A stretch of 33,505 nucleotides of DNA from Planctomycetota bacterium (GCA_022071975.1 JAJVIO010000033.1:1-33505); one strand, 5' to 3'. Counted from the stretch's first letter, positions 1 to 7,935 are shown. Made by a program: numbers and translations. The notes: generated from the sequence alone by a model not told the origin.

Positions 1-334
1 AGGCCGGCATGTCCACGGTGCCGTAGATCAGCAAAGCACCCACGCACAGGCACACCAGCAGGGCGGGCCAGTGCACGGCCTTGCGCACGGTTTCGCGCGG
101 GCCGGTCAGCACCAGGGTGCCGATCAGCAGGATGGTGGAAATGCCGGCGCCCACGGCGGCCTCTGTGTAGGCCACGTCCACGGCGTCCATGGTGGTCCAG
201 AAACAGGCCATCAACAGGCTGTAGATCGAGGCCAGGATGGTGGCTGAGAACAGGTTGCGCACCTCGACGGTGGCAATGGCGGCCACTACCACCAGCGCCA
301 GCAAAATCAGGTCCACGATGATGGTTGCGTTCAT
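1..334 (-). CDS. Mrp-type Na+/H+ antiporter MrpB-like / DUF4040 subunit (partial, 3' end outside the window)
   Basis: The reading frame starts with ATG at 334 and runs off the left edge. The visible 111 residues are almost wholly hydrophobic, with about three membrane helices starting MNATIIVDLILLALVVVAA. An acidic loop with DAVDVAYTEAAVGAG lies between helices, a pattern of the DUF4040/MbhD-MrpB-like subunits of Mrp antiporters and related hydrogenases. The start codon overlaps the stop of the MrpG gene by four bases (ATGA), so the two are translationally coupled. It would form part of the multi-subunit membrane complex that exchanges Na+ for H+. The large MrpA/D-type subunits are not visible and are presumably beyond the edge. 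Family assignment rests on the motif and the operon context. Confidence 0.75.
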   Translation of the reverse strand, partial: MNATIIVDLILLALVVVAAIATVEVRNLFSATILASIYSLLMACFWTTMDAVDVAYTEAAVGAGISTILLIGTLVLTGPRETVRKAVHWPALLVCLCVGALLIYGTVDMPA

Positions 335-660
335 CGGCGCGGCTCCCCTTTCCGCCAGGGCTTCACGCCGTCAAGCCAGGCCGCCTGCGTGATCGCGTGG
401 CAGGCGATCGGGCTGGCCATCATCATGAACAGCACCATCAGCACCAGGCGCCCCGCCACCAGGTAGCCGTAGTCGTACTTCAGGCACTCGACCAGCATGC
501 CGGCGCAGAACAGCAGCACGCCTAACGTGTCGTTCTTGCCGGCCGGGTGCAGGCGCGAATAGAAGTCAGGGAAGCGCACGACGCCGACACCGGCGGTGAC
601 GGAGAAAAAGCCGCCCAGGCCGATCAGCAGCCAGATCAGGATGTCGAGCACCAGCGCCAT
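331..660 (-). CDS. mrpG: Na+/H+ antiporter subunit MrpG (MnhG/PhaG family)
   Basis: The product has 109 residues, the usual size for MrpG. The N-terminal half holds two close hydrophobic segments, and the sequence GVVRFPDFYSRLHPAGKNDT is the family's signature: the RFPD-x-YxRLH stretch, then G-K-x-D-T-LG. A third hydrophobic segment follows. MrpG is a small membrane subunit of the heteromeric Mrp cation/proton antiporter, needed for assembly rather than being the proton channel. The start ATG shares one base with the stop of MrpF, and the stop overlaps the next ATG by four bases, so the genes form a tight operon. The C-terminal tail is Arg/Lys-rich and probably cytoplasmic. Confidence 0.93.
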   Translation of the reverse strand: MALVLDILIWLLIGLGGFFSVTAGVGVVRFPDFYSRLHPAGKNDTLGVLLFCAGMLVECLKYDYGYLVAGRLVLMVLFMMMASPIACHAITQAAWLDGVKPWRKGEPRR

Positions 661-959
661 CAGCCGAGCCTCCGGTGACGGATGAACTTGAGGATCGCGA
701 TGGTGCCCAGGAAGTTGAGGATGGCGTAGGCCAGCGCGATATCAAGGAAATCTGGGCGCTGGGTGATGAAGCCGAGCATCGCGATCAGCAGCGCCGCCTT
801 GGTGCCGATTGCGTTCATGGCCAGGATGCGGTCGTATGCCGTCGGCCCGGCCACGGCGCGCACCAGCACGAGGCTGATACCGACCAGCAATGCGACTCCG
901 CCGACCAGGGCTGGGATATCGGTGTGGAACAGCGTGAGTTCAAGCCGGGCAAGAATCAC
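660..959 (-). CDS. mrpF: Na+/H+ antiporter subunit MrpF (MnhF/PhaF family)
   Basis: A 99-residue protein with three predicted membrane helices. The central motif VRAVAGPTAYDRILAMNAIG is the conserved core of MrpF (R-x3-GPT-x2-DR-x3-N-x2-G). The product is a small subunit of the Mrp antiporter complex in the inner membrane, linked in some species to export of cholate or other anions. The start is GTG, overlapping the end of mrpE as GTGA, and its stop shares one base with the mrpG ATG. Length and motif leave little doubt about the family. Confidence 0.93.
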   Translation of the reverse strand: MILARLELTLFHTDIPALVGGVALLVGISLVLVRAVAGPTAYDRILAMNAIGTKAALLIAMLGFITQRPDFLDIALAYAILNFLGTIAILKFIRHRRLG

Positions 960-1459
960 AGCTCGCCCCCTTCGCCCTCTACGCGCGCCACGCGGTTGTG
1001 CATGTCCTTTAGGGCTTCGCCGTTGCCGTCGGAAAGCTGGTGAACCAGCAGCTCGCGCTTGTCACTGTCGATCTGCACCGTGACCGTTCCGGGCGTCAGC
1101 GTGATGCTGTTGGCGTAGATGGCCACCGCCAGCTCGCTCTTGAGCTTGTAGGGCGTGCGGGTCATGGCCGGGTCAATGTCCATCTTGGGCGACCACACGC
1201 GGCGCGCGACGTCCCAGTTCGAAAGCAGGATCTGCCACAGCAGCCAGCACAGGTAAGGAAACTGGCGCGCGGCCATGCGCAGGTAGTTGCCCTCCTTTTC
1301 CAGGAAGCCGACCCGCCAGCTGAGAAGCGTCGCCAATGCGCAACTGACCACACCGCAGGTCATCAGGTAGCGCTGGTGCCCGTCCGTCCAGTCAAGCTGG
1401 CCGGAAAGAATCGCCCAGAAACCCAACAGCACGACGAACAGGATCAGATGGCGCAGCAA
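956..1459 (-). CDS. mrpE: Na+/H+ antiporter subunit MrpE (MnhE family)
   Basis: From the TTG at 1459 the product is 167 residues, typical for MrpE. Two N-terminal hydrophobic segments (LILFVVLLGFWAILSGQLDW and YLMTCGVVSCALATLLS) are followed by a soluble part. Within it, SNWDVARRVWSPKMDIDP and LAVAIYANSITLTPGTVTVQ carry the family hallmarks, notably N-S-I-T-L-T-P-G-T. The frame is open further upstream to 1570, but that start is also TTG and would add a hydrophilic leader unlike the family. The TTG at 1459 has GGGAG about seven bases ahead, so I chose it. It is the first Mrp gene of the set E-F-G-B seen here. The two small genes upstream are on the same strand, 200 bases away. Confidence 0.9.
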   Translation of the reverse strand: MLRHLILFVVLLGFWAILSGQLDWTDGHQRYLMTCGVVSCALATLLSWRVGFLEKEGNYLRMAARQFPYLCWLLWQILLSNWDVARRVWSPKMDIDPAMTRTPYKLKSELAVAIYANSITLTPGTVTVQIDSDKRELLVHQLSDGNGEALKDMHNRVARVEGEGGEL

Positions 1460-1665
1460 GTTGACGCTCCCATGCCCGTTGTCGCGCCTGTGCCGCTGAA
1501 TTGCGGGGCCTGCGTAGGTTGCTGATAGACGGTTGGGCCGGAGTATCCCACTGCGCCCGAACCGTGTCAATCAGAACCGCCGCGGCGATCCGCGCCGCGA
1601 CAACACGGTGAAACAACGGTGAAAGCTGGGGGTGAACCATACAAACGAAAAACTCGCCCCGCGGT

Positions 1666-2073
1666 TCACAGCTCGATGGCCAGCAGGATCACGGCTGCCA
1701 GCGCGCCGATCACCGCCAGCCTCACCAGCCACTTCAGCAGGCGCCGCGGGCGCGCGGTTTCAGTTTGCGGGCGCAGCTGTTCGCGCAGGCGCCGGCCGGT
1801 GTGGATGCCCGTGGAGCGGCTGTCTTCCTGCATGGGCGGCGCGATCGCGCTGTCGTGGGGCGTGTAGACGCTGTAGGCCTTCTCGAGCTGAAGGACCGGC
1901 ACCTCGACGCAGTAACGTCCGCCCTGGCTGCCGACGCGCGCTTCCACGCCGCCGGTTTCAAGGTAGGTGCAGGTCATGCGCGCCGTAAGTTGATCGGGCT
2001 GGTGGGCGAACAGCACCCATTCGCGGGAGTCGCGCTCGAGCCACTGGATGTCGGTGTCTTCGCTGCCGGCCAT
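1666..2073 (-). CDS. hypothetical protein with C-terminal membrane anchor, possibly DUF2007-like
   Basis: The product is 135 residues from an ATG two bases after the stop of the gene at 2076, so the two are probably co-translated. Residues about 18-70 (WVLFAHQPDQLTARMTCTYL, then ETGGVEARV) look like the DUF2007 'putative signal-transducing' fold, in which a strand is followed by a helix and a G-x-x-A strand. That resemblance is by eye and weak. The last 24 residues, LLKWLVRLAVIGALAAVILL and a short tail, form one membrane helix preceded by Arg/Lys. This suggests a tail-anchored protein with a cytoplasmic N-terminal domain. A longer frame extending to 2337 overlaps the upstream gene and is not favoured. 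Function unknown. Confidence 0.6.
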   Translation of the reverse strand: MAGSEDTDIQWLERDSREWVLFAHQPDQLTARMTCTYLETGGVEARVGSQGGRYCVEVPVLQLEKAYSVYTPHDSAIAPPMQEDSRSTGIHTGRRLREQLRPQTETARPRRLLKWLVRLAVIGALAAVILLAIEL

Positions 2074-2075
2074 GT

Positions 2076-2618
2076 TCAGGCCCCGGGCGCCTGGATCCTG
2101 CCTGTGCCGCGGCGCGTGGATGCGGTTTCGAACTCGGACTTCAGCGCGTCCGCGAAGCCGTTCACCGCGTCGAAGGTGCAAACCATGCCGCAGCGATGCT
2201 CGATGCTGCCGGCCTGGGCGCTGCTCTGGCGGTAGGTGGCGCCGAATGACACGCGCAACTCTTCGGCTACGTCGGCATGCTGGGTGTCGTCGCGCGGCAC
2301 GCCGGCCAGGCCCGTCACGTTGATCTTCTGCGTCCACTTGCTGCGTTTGGCGGCCAGGCTCAGCTCGATCTCCTGGGCGTCGCTGCGCAGTTGCATCATG
2401 CCCGCGCGCTTTTCGGCGAAGCTCTTCAGCTTCTCGATCATGCGCATCAGACCGCCTCGCGTGAGCTGGGCCTCGCCTTCGACCGGCTCTCCGTAGGCTT
2501 CAAAGCGCACTTCGCAGACCACGCCGTCGCCTTCTCCGGCTTCGCCGCGGCCGCGTGAAACACGCACGGGCGTGAGTTCAAAGAAGCTGCCGCCGTCTGC
2601 TGACAGGATTCGAGCCAT
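2076..2618 (-). CDS. hypothetical protein (180 aa)
   Basis: The 180-residue product has no signal peptide or membrane helix. It begins MARILSADGGSFFELTPVRV, and the middle part has L-x-R-G-G-L-M-R-M-I-E-K-L-K-S-F, then alternating hydrophobic residues such as EIELSLAAK and KINVTGLAGV. The layout of strand, single helix, then a pair of strands resembles WapI-type immunity or related small beta-rich proteins, but I cannot confirm a family. It starts at an ATG and ends two bases before the next gene, with which it probably forms a two-gene unit. No toxin gene is beside it, so a WapI role is only a guess. Confidence 0.6.
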   Translation of the reverse strand: MARILSADGGSFFELTPVRVSRGRGEAGEGDGVVCEVRFEAYGEPVEGEAQLTRGGLMRMIEKLKSFAEKRAGMMQLRSDAQEIELSLAAKRSKWTQKINVTGLAGVPRDDTQHADVAEELRVSFGATYRQSSAQAGSIEHRCGMVCTFDAVNGFADALKSEFETASTRRGTGRIQAPGA

Positions 2619-2700
2619 GAACCGAGTGTGCCATGGGTCTTATTCTGTGCAATATGGCTGCCGGTTGCCAACCAGCCAAGGGTGGCGCGGCCAGACCTGA

Positions 2701-2734
2701 AACAAAACAGGCCCGGCCGAAGCCGGGCCTGTTC
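2701..2734 (-). terminator. Rho-independent terminator of the Ser/Gly-rich TPR gene
   Basis: Read on the minus strand, a perfect 12-bp stem (AACAGGCCCGGC paired with GCCGGGCCTGTT) closes on a TTCG tetraloop. A T-rich run, TTGTTT, follows directly. It lies ten bases downstream of the stop codon at 2745, the expected place for the terminator of that gene. Confidence 0.92.
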
Positions 2735-2744
2735 TCGAGCAGTC

Positions 2745-4748
2745 TTACTTGTTCTCCAGCGCCTCCATGGCTTCGCGCTGCAGCGTCTTGGCGGCCGTGT
2801 CCTGGGGCGCGGCCTTCAGTGCGCGGTCAAGCTTCTCGGCGGCGCCTGAGGCATCGCCGCTGCGCAGCGCAACGTAGCCTGCCAGCAGCAGCAGGTCCGC
2901 GTCTTCCGGGTATTCAGCCAACTCGGCCTCCAGGGCGTCGCTGTAGCCCTTCAGCTTCATTGGGTCGCCGAATACGCGGGGCAGATCGATCTTTGATGCG
3001 TCCGCGTCCAAGGCCACGCCGCGGCGCAGGGCGAAGGCGGAGAACGCGAACTTGCCTTCCGCAAACGCGCTGATCGCCAGGCTGTAGCGGGCGTCGGCGC
3101 TGTCCGGGTTAAGGATTACCGCTTCCTTGTACGCCTTGGTGGCGGTCTTGAAGTCGCCGCTGCCGAAGGCTTCCGTGCCGCGGCTCATCTCGTAGCGGTA
3201 CTCTTCGGTGGCGTCGGTCTTGGCCTTGTCGATTTCGCTGTCGGGCACGCGCGGGCGCGGCTTGCTGCCGATTTCGTCGCGGCGGCGGTCGTCCTTGTAC
3301 GCTGAGGCGTCGTCGGCGCCGTCTTCATAACCGCGGTTGTAGCCCCGGCCGTAGCCGTCATCGTAGCCATCGTCATACAGGGAATCATAGACCAGCGAGA
3401 CGTAGCCGTAACGGTACGGGTGGTAGTCGTACCAGCGCGTGTAGCCGTACCAGTAAGGGCGGCACACGCGGTAGTAGTGGCCGTGGTAATGATAGCGGTG
3501 GTGGCGGCGCCAGGTTCCCCACGGCCAGTAGCTGCAGTATCCGCCCCAGTTGTATCCGACCCATCCGAGCGAAACGTAAGGCACGATGCGCCAGGCGGTG
3601 CCGACCAGGAAGGCGGCCGCGAAGCTGCCGGAATAGGGGTTGTAGCCCCAGTACGAGTACGACGGCCAGCCCCACCAGCTGGTGCCGAAGTAGAAGCTGC
3701 CCGAAGTGAAGCCGACCGAGAAGCCGGTGTAGTACCAGGGGTAGCTGTAGTAGCCGGTGTAGTAGTAGCTCGGCGTGTAGTAGCTGGGCGCGTAGTAGGG
3801 CGTGTAGCTGGTGGTGCGGTAGGTGGAGGTGGGCAGCGGTTCCGTGGGGCGCGTGCTGCTGCTGCGGAAGTTGTCCGTGGGCGTGGTGCGGAACGAAGTC
3901 AGCGTGCTGCGCTCCGAGATTTCGCCGGTGCTGCGGGTGCTGAGCGAGCCGGAAGTCGAGCGCGTGGCGAGGTTGCCGGTGTCCCGCGTGCTGCGGCTGG
4001 AGATCGAGTCGGAGCGGGTCAGCGAAGGCACGCTGCCTGTACTGCGCGTGCTGCGGGTGTCGCTGCGCGGCACGGACGTGGCCGTCGTCCCGCGAGTGGC
4101 GGTGCGGGAAGAGTCAGGTTGGGCGCGCGAGATGGTGGGTACGCCGCTGGCTGTAGTGCGCGAAGGCGCGGGGCGATAGCTGGTGCGCGACAGGGATGAG
4201 ACCCCGCGCGATGAACTGGTGCCGGTGCTGCCGCTGGAATAGCTGCTGCGGGTGGGCGCCGCCGAACTGCGGCTGGGCGTGCCCGAAGAGCGGCTGATGC
4301 CCGGGCTGCTGGAGGAGCGGCTGCTGCCGGACGAGCGCGAGATGCCGGAGCTGCCGGAAGACCGCGACGCACCGGAGCTGCCCGACGAGCGCGTGATGCC
4401 CGAACTGCCGGAAGACCGCGACGCGCCCGAGCTGCCCGAAGAACGCGTGATGCCCGAGCTGCCTGAGGAGCGCGACGCACCCGAGCTTCCCGACGAACGA
4501 GTGATGCCCGAGCTGCCCGAAGCACGCGACGCGCCTGAGCTTCCCGACGAGCGCGTGATGCCCGAGCTGCCCGACGAACGGCCGCTGCTGGCGCCGCCCG
4601 ACGAGCCCGAAATCTTCGAGCCGCCGCTTGAACTGCCGCCGGAACTGCGTGTCACGCGCTGGGCGTCAACGTTTGCCACCGGGGCGGCAAAGGCCACCAC
4701 TGCCAGCACAGCCAGTAATGAGAAGAAGAGCTTTCTGGGGGTGAACAT
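2745..4748 (-). CDS. secreted Ser/Gly/Arg- and Tyr-rich protein with C-terminal TPR repeats
   Basis: The start ATG at 4748 has GGAGG eight bases ahead and gives a 667-residue protein with a clear signal peptide (LFFSLLAVLAVVAFAAPVAN, cleaved near VDAQ). It is exported. Residues about 30-170 are low complexity, built from an 18-residue unit of the type RSSGSSGITRSSGSSGAS. A Ser/Thr/Arg-rich stretch follows, then a striking Tyr/Trp/Gly region (YYAPSYYTPSYYYTGYYSYP and on). An acidic segment of DDGYDDGYGRGYNRGYEDG type comes next. The last ~170 residues carry TPR-like helices, for example FKTATKAYKEAVILNPDSAD. Such low-complexity, Tyr-rich surface proteins may be structural or adhesive, but no function can be assigned. 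The gene stands alone between two terminators. Confidence 0.85.
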   Translation of the reverse strand: MFTPRKLFFSLLAVLAVVAFAAPVANVDAQRVTRSSGGSSSGGSKISGSSGGASSGRSSGSSGITRSSGSSGASRASGSSGITRSSGSSGASRSSGSSGITRSSGSSGASRSSGSSGITRSSGSSGASRSSGSSGISRSSGSSRSSSSPGISRSSGTPSRSSAAPTRSSYSSGSTGTSSSRGVSSLSRTSYRPAPSRTTASGVPTISRAQPDSSRTATRGTTATSVPRSDTRSTRSTGSVPSLTRSDSISSRSTRDTGNLATRSTSGSLSTRSTGEISERSTLTSFRTTPTDNFRSSSTRPTEPLPTSTYRTTSYTPYYAPSYYTPSYYYTGYYSYPWYYTGFSVGFTSGSFYFGTSWWGWPSYSYWGYNPYSGSFAAAFLVGTAWRIVPYVSLGWVGYNWGGYCSYWPWGTWRRHHRYHYHGHYYRVCRPYWYGYTRWYDYHPYRYGYVSLVYDSLYDDGYDDGYGRGYNRGYEDGADDASAYKDDRRRDEIGSKPRPRVPDSEIDKAKTDATEEYRYEMSRGTEAFGSGDFKTATKAYKEAVILNPDSADARYSLAISAFAEGKFAFSAFALRRGVALDADASKIDLPRVFGDPMKLKGYSDALEAELAEYPEDADLLLLAGYVALRSGDASGAAEKLDRALKAAPQDTAAKTLQREAMEALENK
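4310..4610 (-). repeat. 54-bp tandem repeat inside the Ser/Gly-rich gene
   Basis: About four and a half copies of a 54-base unit encode the 18-residue period RSSGSSGITRSSGSSGAS. Copies differ mainly in third codon positions (GCCCGAGCTGCCC versus GCCGGAGCTGCCG on the plus strand). The unit may therefore be maintained by selection on the protein as well as by slippage. The opposite strand is also open here, but that frame is a shadow. Confidence 0.85.
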
Positions 4749-4781
4749 GGCTGACCTCCGTCCGACCGGCCAGGGCCAATG

Positions 4782-4819
4782 AAAAAAGCCCCGACGGCAA
4801 TGCATTGCCTGAAAGGGGC
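4782..4819 (-). terminator. terminator between the pseudouridine synthase gene and the Ser/Gly-rich gene
   Basis: On the minus strand a GCCCC...GGGGC stem surrounds an inner perfect palindrome GGCAATGCATTGCC (4796-4809) and is followed by CTTTTTT. The structure lies about 100 bases after the stop at 4923 and 34 bases before the start at 4748. It most likely ends transcription from the upstream gene. It could also act as an attenuator if the downstream promoter lies above it. Confidence 0.75.
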
Positions 4820-4922
4820 CCCGTTTCGCCCGCAATCATAACGTCGCGCACGCCCAATCCGAAGCCAAAAAAGTGCTAAATGGGAACAAGAGCCGCAAGC
4901 GCAAGCGCGCGGCAGGGTTCGT

Positions 4923-5666
4923 CTACCCCCGCAGCGACTTCAGCACCCGGCTTAAGTCCTTGGGCAGCTTGGCTTGCAGCTTCAGCGTCTTGCCCGTGAC
5001 GGGGTGCACGAGCTCCAGCTCCCGCGCGTGGATGAACTGCCGTTGCAACCCGTGCTTCTGGCGCAGTTCGGCGTTGGCCTTCTTGTTGCCGTAGATGTTG
5101 TCGCCCGCGACCGGGCAGCCGATGTGTTCGAAATGCACGCGCAACTGGTGCGTGCGCCCGGTGTGAATGCGTGCCGAAACCAGCGCGTAGTCGCCGAGGG
5201 TTTCTTCTACATTATATTCGGTCAACGCCGGCTGAGCGTGGCCGGCCGTGCTGACCTGCATTTTACGGCGCGGGTGCTCGATGCGCTCCATGGCCGCGCC
5301 GATGCGCCCGCTGGCGGGTTGCGGCACGCCCACGGTCAGCACCCAGTAGCGCTTCTCCAGCTTGCCGTCGCGTACCAGCGCACCCAGGGCCTCCAGCGCT
5401 TTCGTGGTCCGGCCGAAAACCACCAGCCCGGAAGTGAAGCGATCCAGCCGGTGCACGGCCGCGATTTCCGGTTGCCTGAAGTGCGCGCGCAGCTGGTCCT
5501 GCAAGGTTTGCTCGCCGTCCTCGGCCATGTTGGTGAGCAAGCCGGCGGGTTTGCTGACTACCAGCAGGTGCTCGTCTTCATGAACGATGGCGAAGCTGCG
5601 GTAGCTGGCGCCGCGCTGGGGGACTGTCTTCGCGGTTTGCGACCGTCCCCGTTTTCGAGAGCTCAT
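4923..5666 (-). CDS. RluA-family 23S rRNA/tRNA pseudouridine synthase
   Basis: The 247-residue product converts uridine to pseudouridine in structured RNA. The catalytic block HRLDRFTSGLVVF (residues 72-84, Asp75 as nucleophile) is the RluA/RluC/RluD motif. GRTHQLRVHFEHIGCPVAGD is the second conserved block. There is no N-terminal S4 RNA-binding domain, so it resembles short RluA-type enzymes more than RluC/D. The target position cannot be told. The first ~17 residues (MSSRKRGRSQTAKTVPQ) are encoded by a dispersed GGGGACTGTC-type repeat and are not part of the fold. The recognisable domain starts near FAIVHEDEHLLVVSKPAG. It lies downstream of dinG on the same strand. Confidence 0.9.
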   Translation of the reverse strand: MSSRKRGRSQTAKTVPQRGASYRSFAIVHEDEHLLVVSKPAGLLTNMAEDGEQTLQDQLRAHFRQPEIAAVHRLDRFTSGLVVFGRTTKALEALGALVRDGKLEKRYWVLTVGVPQPASGRIGAAMERIEHPRRKMQVSTAGHAQPALTEYNVEETLGDYALVSARIHTGRTHQLRVHFEHIGCPVAGDNIYGNKKANAELRQKHGLQRQFIHARELELVHPVTGKTLKLQAKLPKDLSRVLKSLRG

Positions 5667-5719
5667 AGGTACCTCGACTACGGGGACAGTCCCTCGGCCT
5701 TCGGCCGGGGACAGTCCCC
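5619..5719. repeat. GGGGACTGTC/GACAGTCCCC dispersed palindromic repeat, copy 1
   Basis: A 101-base element bounded by inverted arms GGGGACTGTC (5619-5628) and GACAGTCCCC (5710-5719), with an extra GGGGACAGTCCC at 5682-5693 and a small hairpin CGGCCTTCGGCCG. It supplies the dinG stop codon on one side and the N-terminal codons of the pseudouridine synthase on the other. A related copy is at 21645-21750. Confidence 0.85.
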
Positions 5720-7746
5720 TAAAGCTCGATGGGCTTGGCGGGCGCCGGCTTCTTCTCGCGCGGGTCGCCGCCTTTGCCGTCTGTGATGGCGCACTCCGGC
5801 AGGGCCTTCAGCATCCGCTTGCCGTAGCCCTTGCTGATCACGCGCGAATCCAGGATCACCACCGTGCCGAAGTCGTCCTTGCGCCGGATCAGCCGGCCGA
5901 AACCCTGGCGCAGCTTGATGGTGGCTTCCGGCACCATGTAATCGTTGAAGTCGTTGCCGCCCGAGCGCCGAACCTCTTCCATGCGCGCGGCCACCAGCGG
6001 GTCGCTGGGTACAGGGAAGGGCAGGCGCACCAGGATCACCGTGGTCAGCGCCTCGCCCGGCACGTCTACGCCGTGCCAGAAGCTCTCCACGCCGAACAGC
6101 ACCATCTTCTCGCCTTCCTTGAAGCGCTCAAGCATGCGCTGACGGCCCAAACCCTCGCCCTGGCGCAGGGGCGTGTAACCCAGGAACTCGAGCTTGGCGT
6201 GCAGCGCGTCATACACCCGGCGCATCTGGCCGTAGCTGGTGAACAGCACGAAGGTGCCGCCGCGGCTGCGCTGGATCGCGGCCGTGACCTCCTCGTTGAC
6301 GCGCTTGTCGTACTCCGTGTCCTGGCCGCCGCCCTTGGGCGGCTCGGGCATGTCGCGCGGGATCACGATCTGGGCGTTGTTCTTGAAGTCGAAGGGGCTG
6401 CCGACCTGCAACTGGTCGGCCTCGTCGGGCACGCCCAGGCGGTTGCGCACGTAGTCGAACTTGTCGGGACCGGTGGCCAGTGTCGCGCTGGTAAGCACCA
6501 CGCCCTTGCAGCGCTCGAACAGGTGCTTGCGCAGCAGATCGCCGACGTGCACAGGCGCCGCGTGAAGCTCGACGTTCTGTTCGTTACGGCCGACGTTGGT
6601 CTCAACCCAGTAGACCTGGCCCTCCAACTGCTGGTTCACGAAACTGAGCATGCCCGCGGCCGCGTTGTTGAGGCGCTTCATGACCGACTCGATGTCCAGG
6701 CGCTCTTCCTCGTTCTCGGTGCGCAGGGTGCCTTCCTTTAATAGCAACGCGAGTTCGACCAGGGCCTCGGCGGCCTCGGTGGGGAACAGCTCGGGTTCAC
6801 CGACGCGGACGGGCGACTGGCCGTGGCGGCGTGTCCAGGTTTCAACCTCGATGAAGAAGCGTTCCACCGCGTCACGAGCCTTGCGCACGGCGTCGTGGCA
6901 GCCGCGCAGGAAGTCGAAGCGGTCGATCAGGCCCTTCTTGCTGCGGGCGTTGAAAACCATGCCCAGGGAGTAGCGCACGCCGTCACGGTTGACGTGGATG
7001 CCCAGGTGGTCGCTGGCGTAGCGTTCAAGGTCGTGGGCTTCGTCGATGATCAGGTAGCGGTAATCGGGCAGGTAGTTCACGCCCTGGGCCTTGAGCGCCA
7101 GGTCGGCGCACAGCAGGGCGTGGTTCACCACCAGAATGTTGGCGTTGTAGATGCGGCGTTTGGCCCGCTGGTAGAAGCACTTCTGCTCGAAGTTCGGGCA
7201 GGCGCGGCCGAGGCAGTTGTCGCTGCTGCTGACCACCTGCTCCCAGGCTTCGGCGCTGGGGGTGAAGTCCATGCTGCTGCGGCTGCCGTCTTCAGTTTCC
7301 TCGGCCCAGCGGCGCAGGCGCGCGAGCTCGCGCCCGAGGTCGCCGCTGCTTTGCCGGTCTTCCTGCTTCAGCGCGCCGTGCAGGCGGCGCAGGCTGACGT
7401 AGTTGCTGCGCCCCTTGGCCAGCACGGCCGTGAACTCCTGCCCCCAGACGCTGCGCAGGAAGGGGATGTCCTTGTTGAACAGCTGCTCCTGCAGAGCGAT
7501 GGTGCCGGTGCTGATCACCACGGGGCGGTCGTCGGGCTTGCCTTCCACGGCGCGGCGGATGGCGGGCACGAGATACGCGAAGGACTTGCCGACGCCGGTG
7601 CCGGCCTCGACCACCAGGTGGCGGTTGCCGTCCAGGGCGCGCTCCACGGCCTGCGCCATTGCCAACTGCTGCGGCCGGTCTTCATAGCCGGGCAGCTTCT
7701 GGGCGATCAGGCCGTTGGGGCCAAGGATGGAGTCAGAAAAGCTCAT
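5719..7746 (-). CDS. dinG: DinG/XPD-like ATP-dependent DNA helicase
   Basis: The 675-residue product is a superfamily 2 helicase that unwinds DNA during repair. It has Walker A EAGTGVGKS (Lys54) and Walker B/DEAH in LIIDEAHDLE (near residue 235). The C-terminal helicase motifs are GVESFWHGVDVPGEAL and LRQGFGRLIRRKDDFG. Three cysteines, 178, 183 and 190 (DNCLGRACPNFEQKCFYQRA), match the Fe-S cluster region of XPD/DinG enzymes. The usual first ligand in NYxCxRR is serine here (NYVSLRR). The frame is open to 7830, but the ATG at 7746 starts the conserved N-terminus. No strong ribosome-binding site is seen. The stop codon lies inside a dispersed repeat. Confidence 0.92.
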   Translation of the reverse strand: MSFSDSILGPNGLIAQKLPGYEDRPQQLAMAQAVERALDGNRHLVVEAGTGVGKSFAYLVPAIRRAVEGKPDDRPVVISTGTIALQEQLFNKDIPFLRSVWGQEFTAVLAKGRSNYVSLRRLHGALKQEDRQSSGDLGRELARLRRWAEETEDGSRSSMDFTPSAEAWEQVVSSSDNCLGRACPNFEQKCFYQRAKRRIYNANILVVNHALLCADLALKAQGVNYLPDYRYLIIDEAHDLERYASDHLGIHVNRDGVRYSLGMVFNARSKKGLIDRFDFLRGCHDAVRKARDAVERFFIEVETWTRRHGQSPVRVGEPELFPTEAAEALVELALLLKEGTLRTENEEERLDIESVMKRLNNAAAGMLSFVNQQLEGQVYWVETNVGRNEQNVELHAAPVHVGDLLRKHLFERCKGVVLTSATLATGPDKFDYVRNRLGVPDEADQLQVGSPFDFKNNAQIVIPRDMPEPPKGGGQDTEYDKRVNEEVTAAIQRSRGGTFVLFTSYGQMRRVYDALHAKLEFLGYTPLRQGEGLGRQRMLERFKEGEKMVLFGVESFWHGVDVPGEALTTVILVRLPFPVPSDPLVAARMEEVRRSGGNDFNDYMVPEATIKLRQGFGRLIRRKDDFGTVVILDSRVISKGYGKRMLKALPECAITDGKGGDPREKKPAPAKPIEL

Positions 7747-7826
7747 GCCGCGAGTGTAGCAAGCAGTGCGACAAATCGAGCGATGGGGAAAGGTAGGGAT
7801 GCCGGCGAACATCGGAAGGACAATGA

Positions 7827-7918
7827 CCAATTACCAATAACCAATGGGCAGGCGTCGCTGACCATGTCCAGCCGGGTTCCAGGCCATTGGTAATTGAAAA
7901 ATGGTTATTGGTAATTGG
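7827..7918. repeat. AATTACCAATAACC dispersed palindrome, copy 1
   Basis: Inverted arms CCAATTACCAATAACC (7827-7842) and GGTTATTGGTAATTGG (7903-7918) form a perfect 16-bp stem. An inner CAATGG/CCATTG pair and a GC-rich centre lie between them. The AT-rich arms contrast sharply with the neighbouring genes. The element lies between the stop of the TPR gene and the start of dinG and is followed by GCTGTTCA, as in copy 2 at 14115-14195. Confidence 0.9.
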
Positions 7919-7935
7919 CTGTTCAAACCCGCTGC

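Noticed and set aside
4252-4782. Plus-strand frame with a regular PELPEDRDAPELPDER repeat
   Set aside because: The regularity comes from the 54-bp tandem repeat of the real minus-strand gene, which has a signal peptide, ribosome-binding site and terminator.
7823-7923. Possible CRISPR-like repeats because of repeated ATTACCAAT units
   Set aside because: The units are inverted arms of single hairpins, not evenly spaced direct repeats with spacers, and no cas gene is present.
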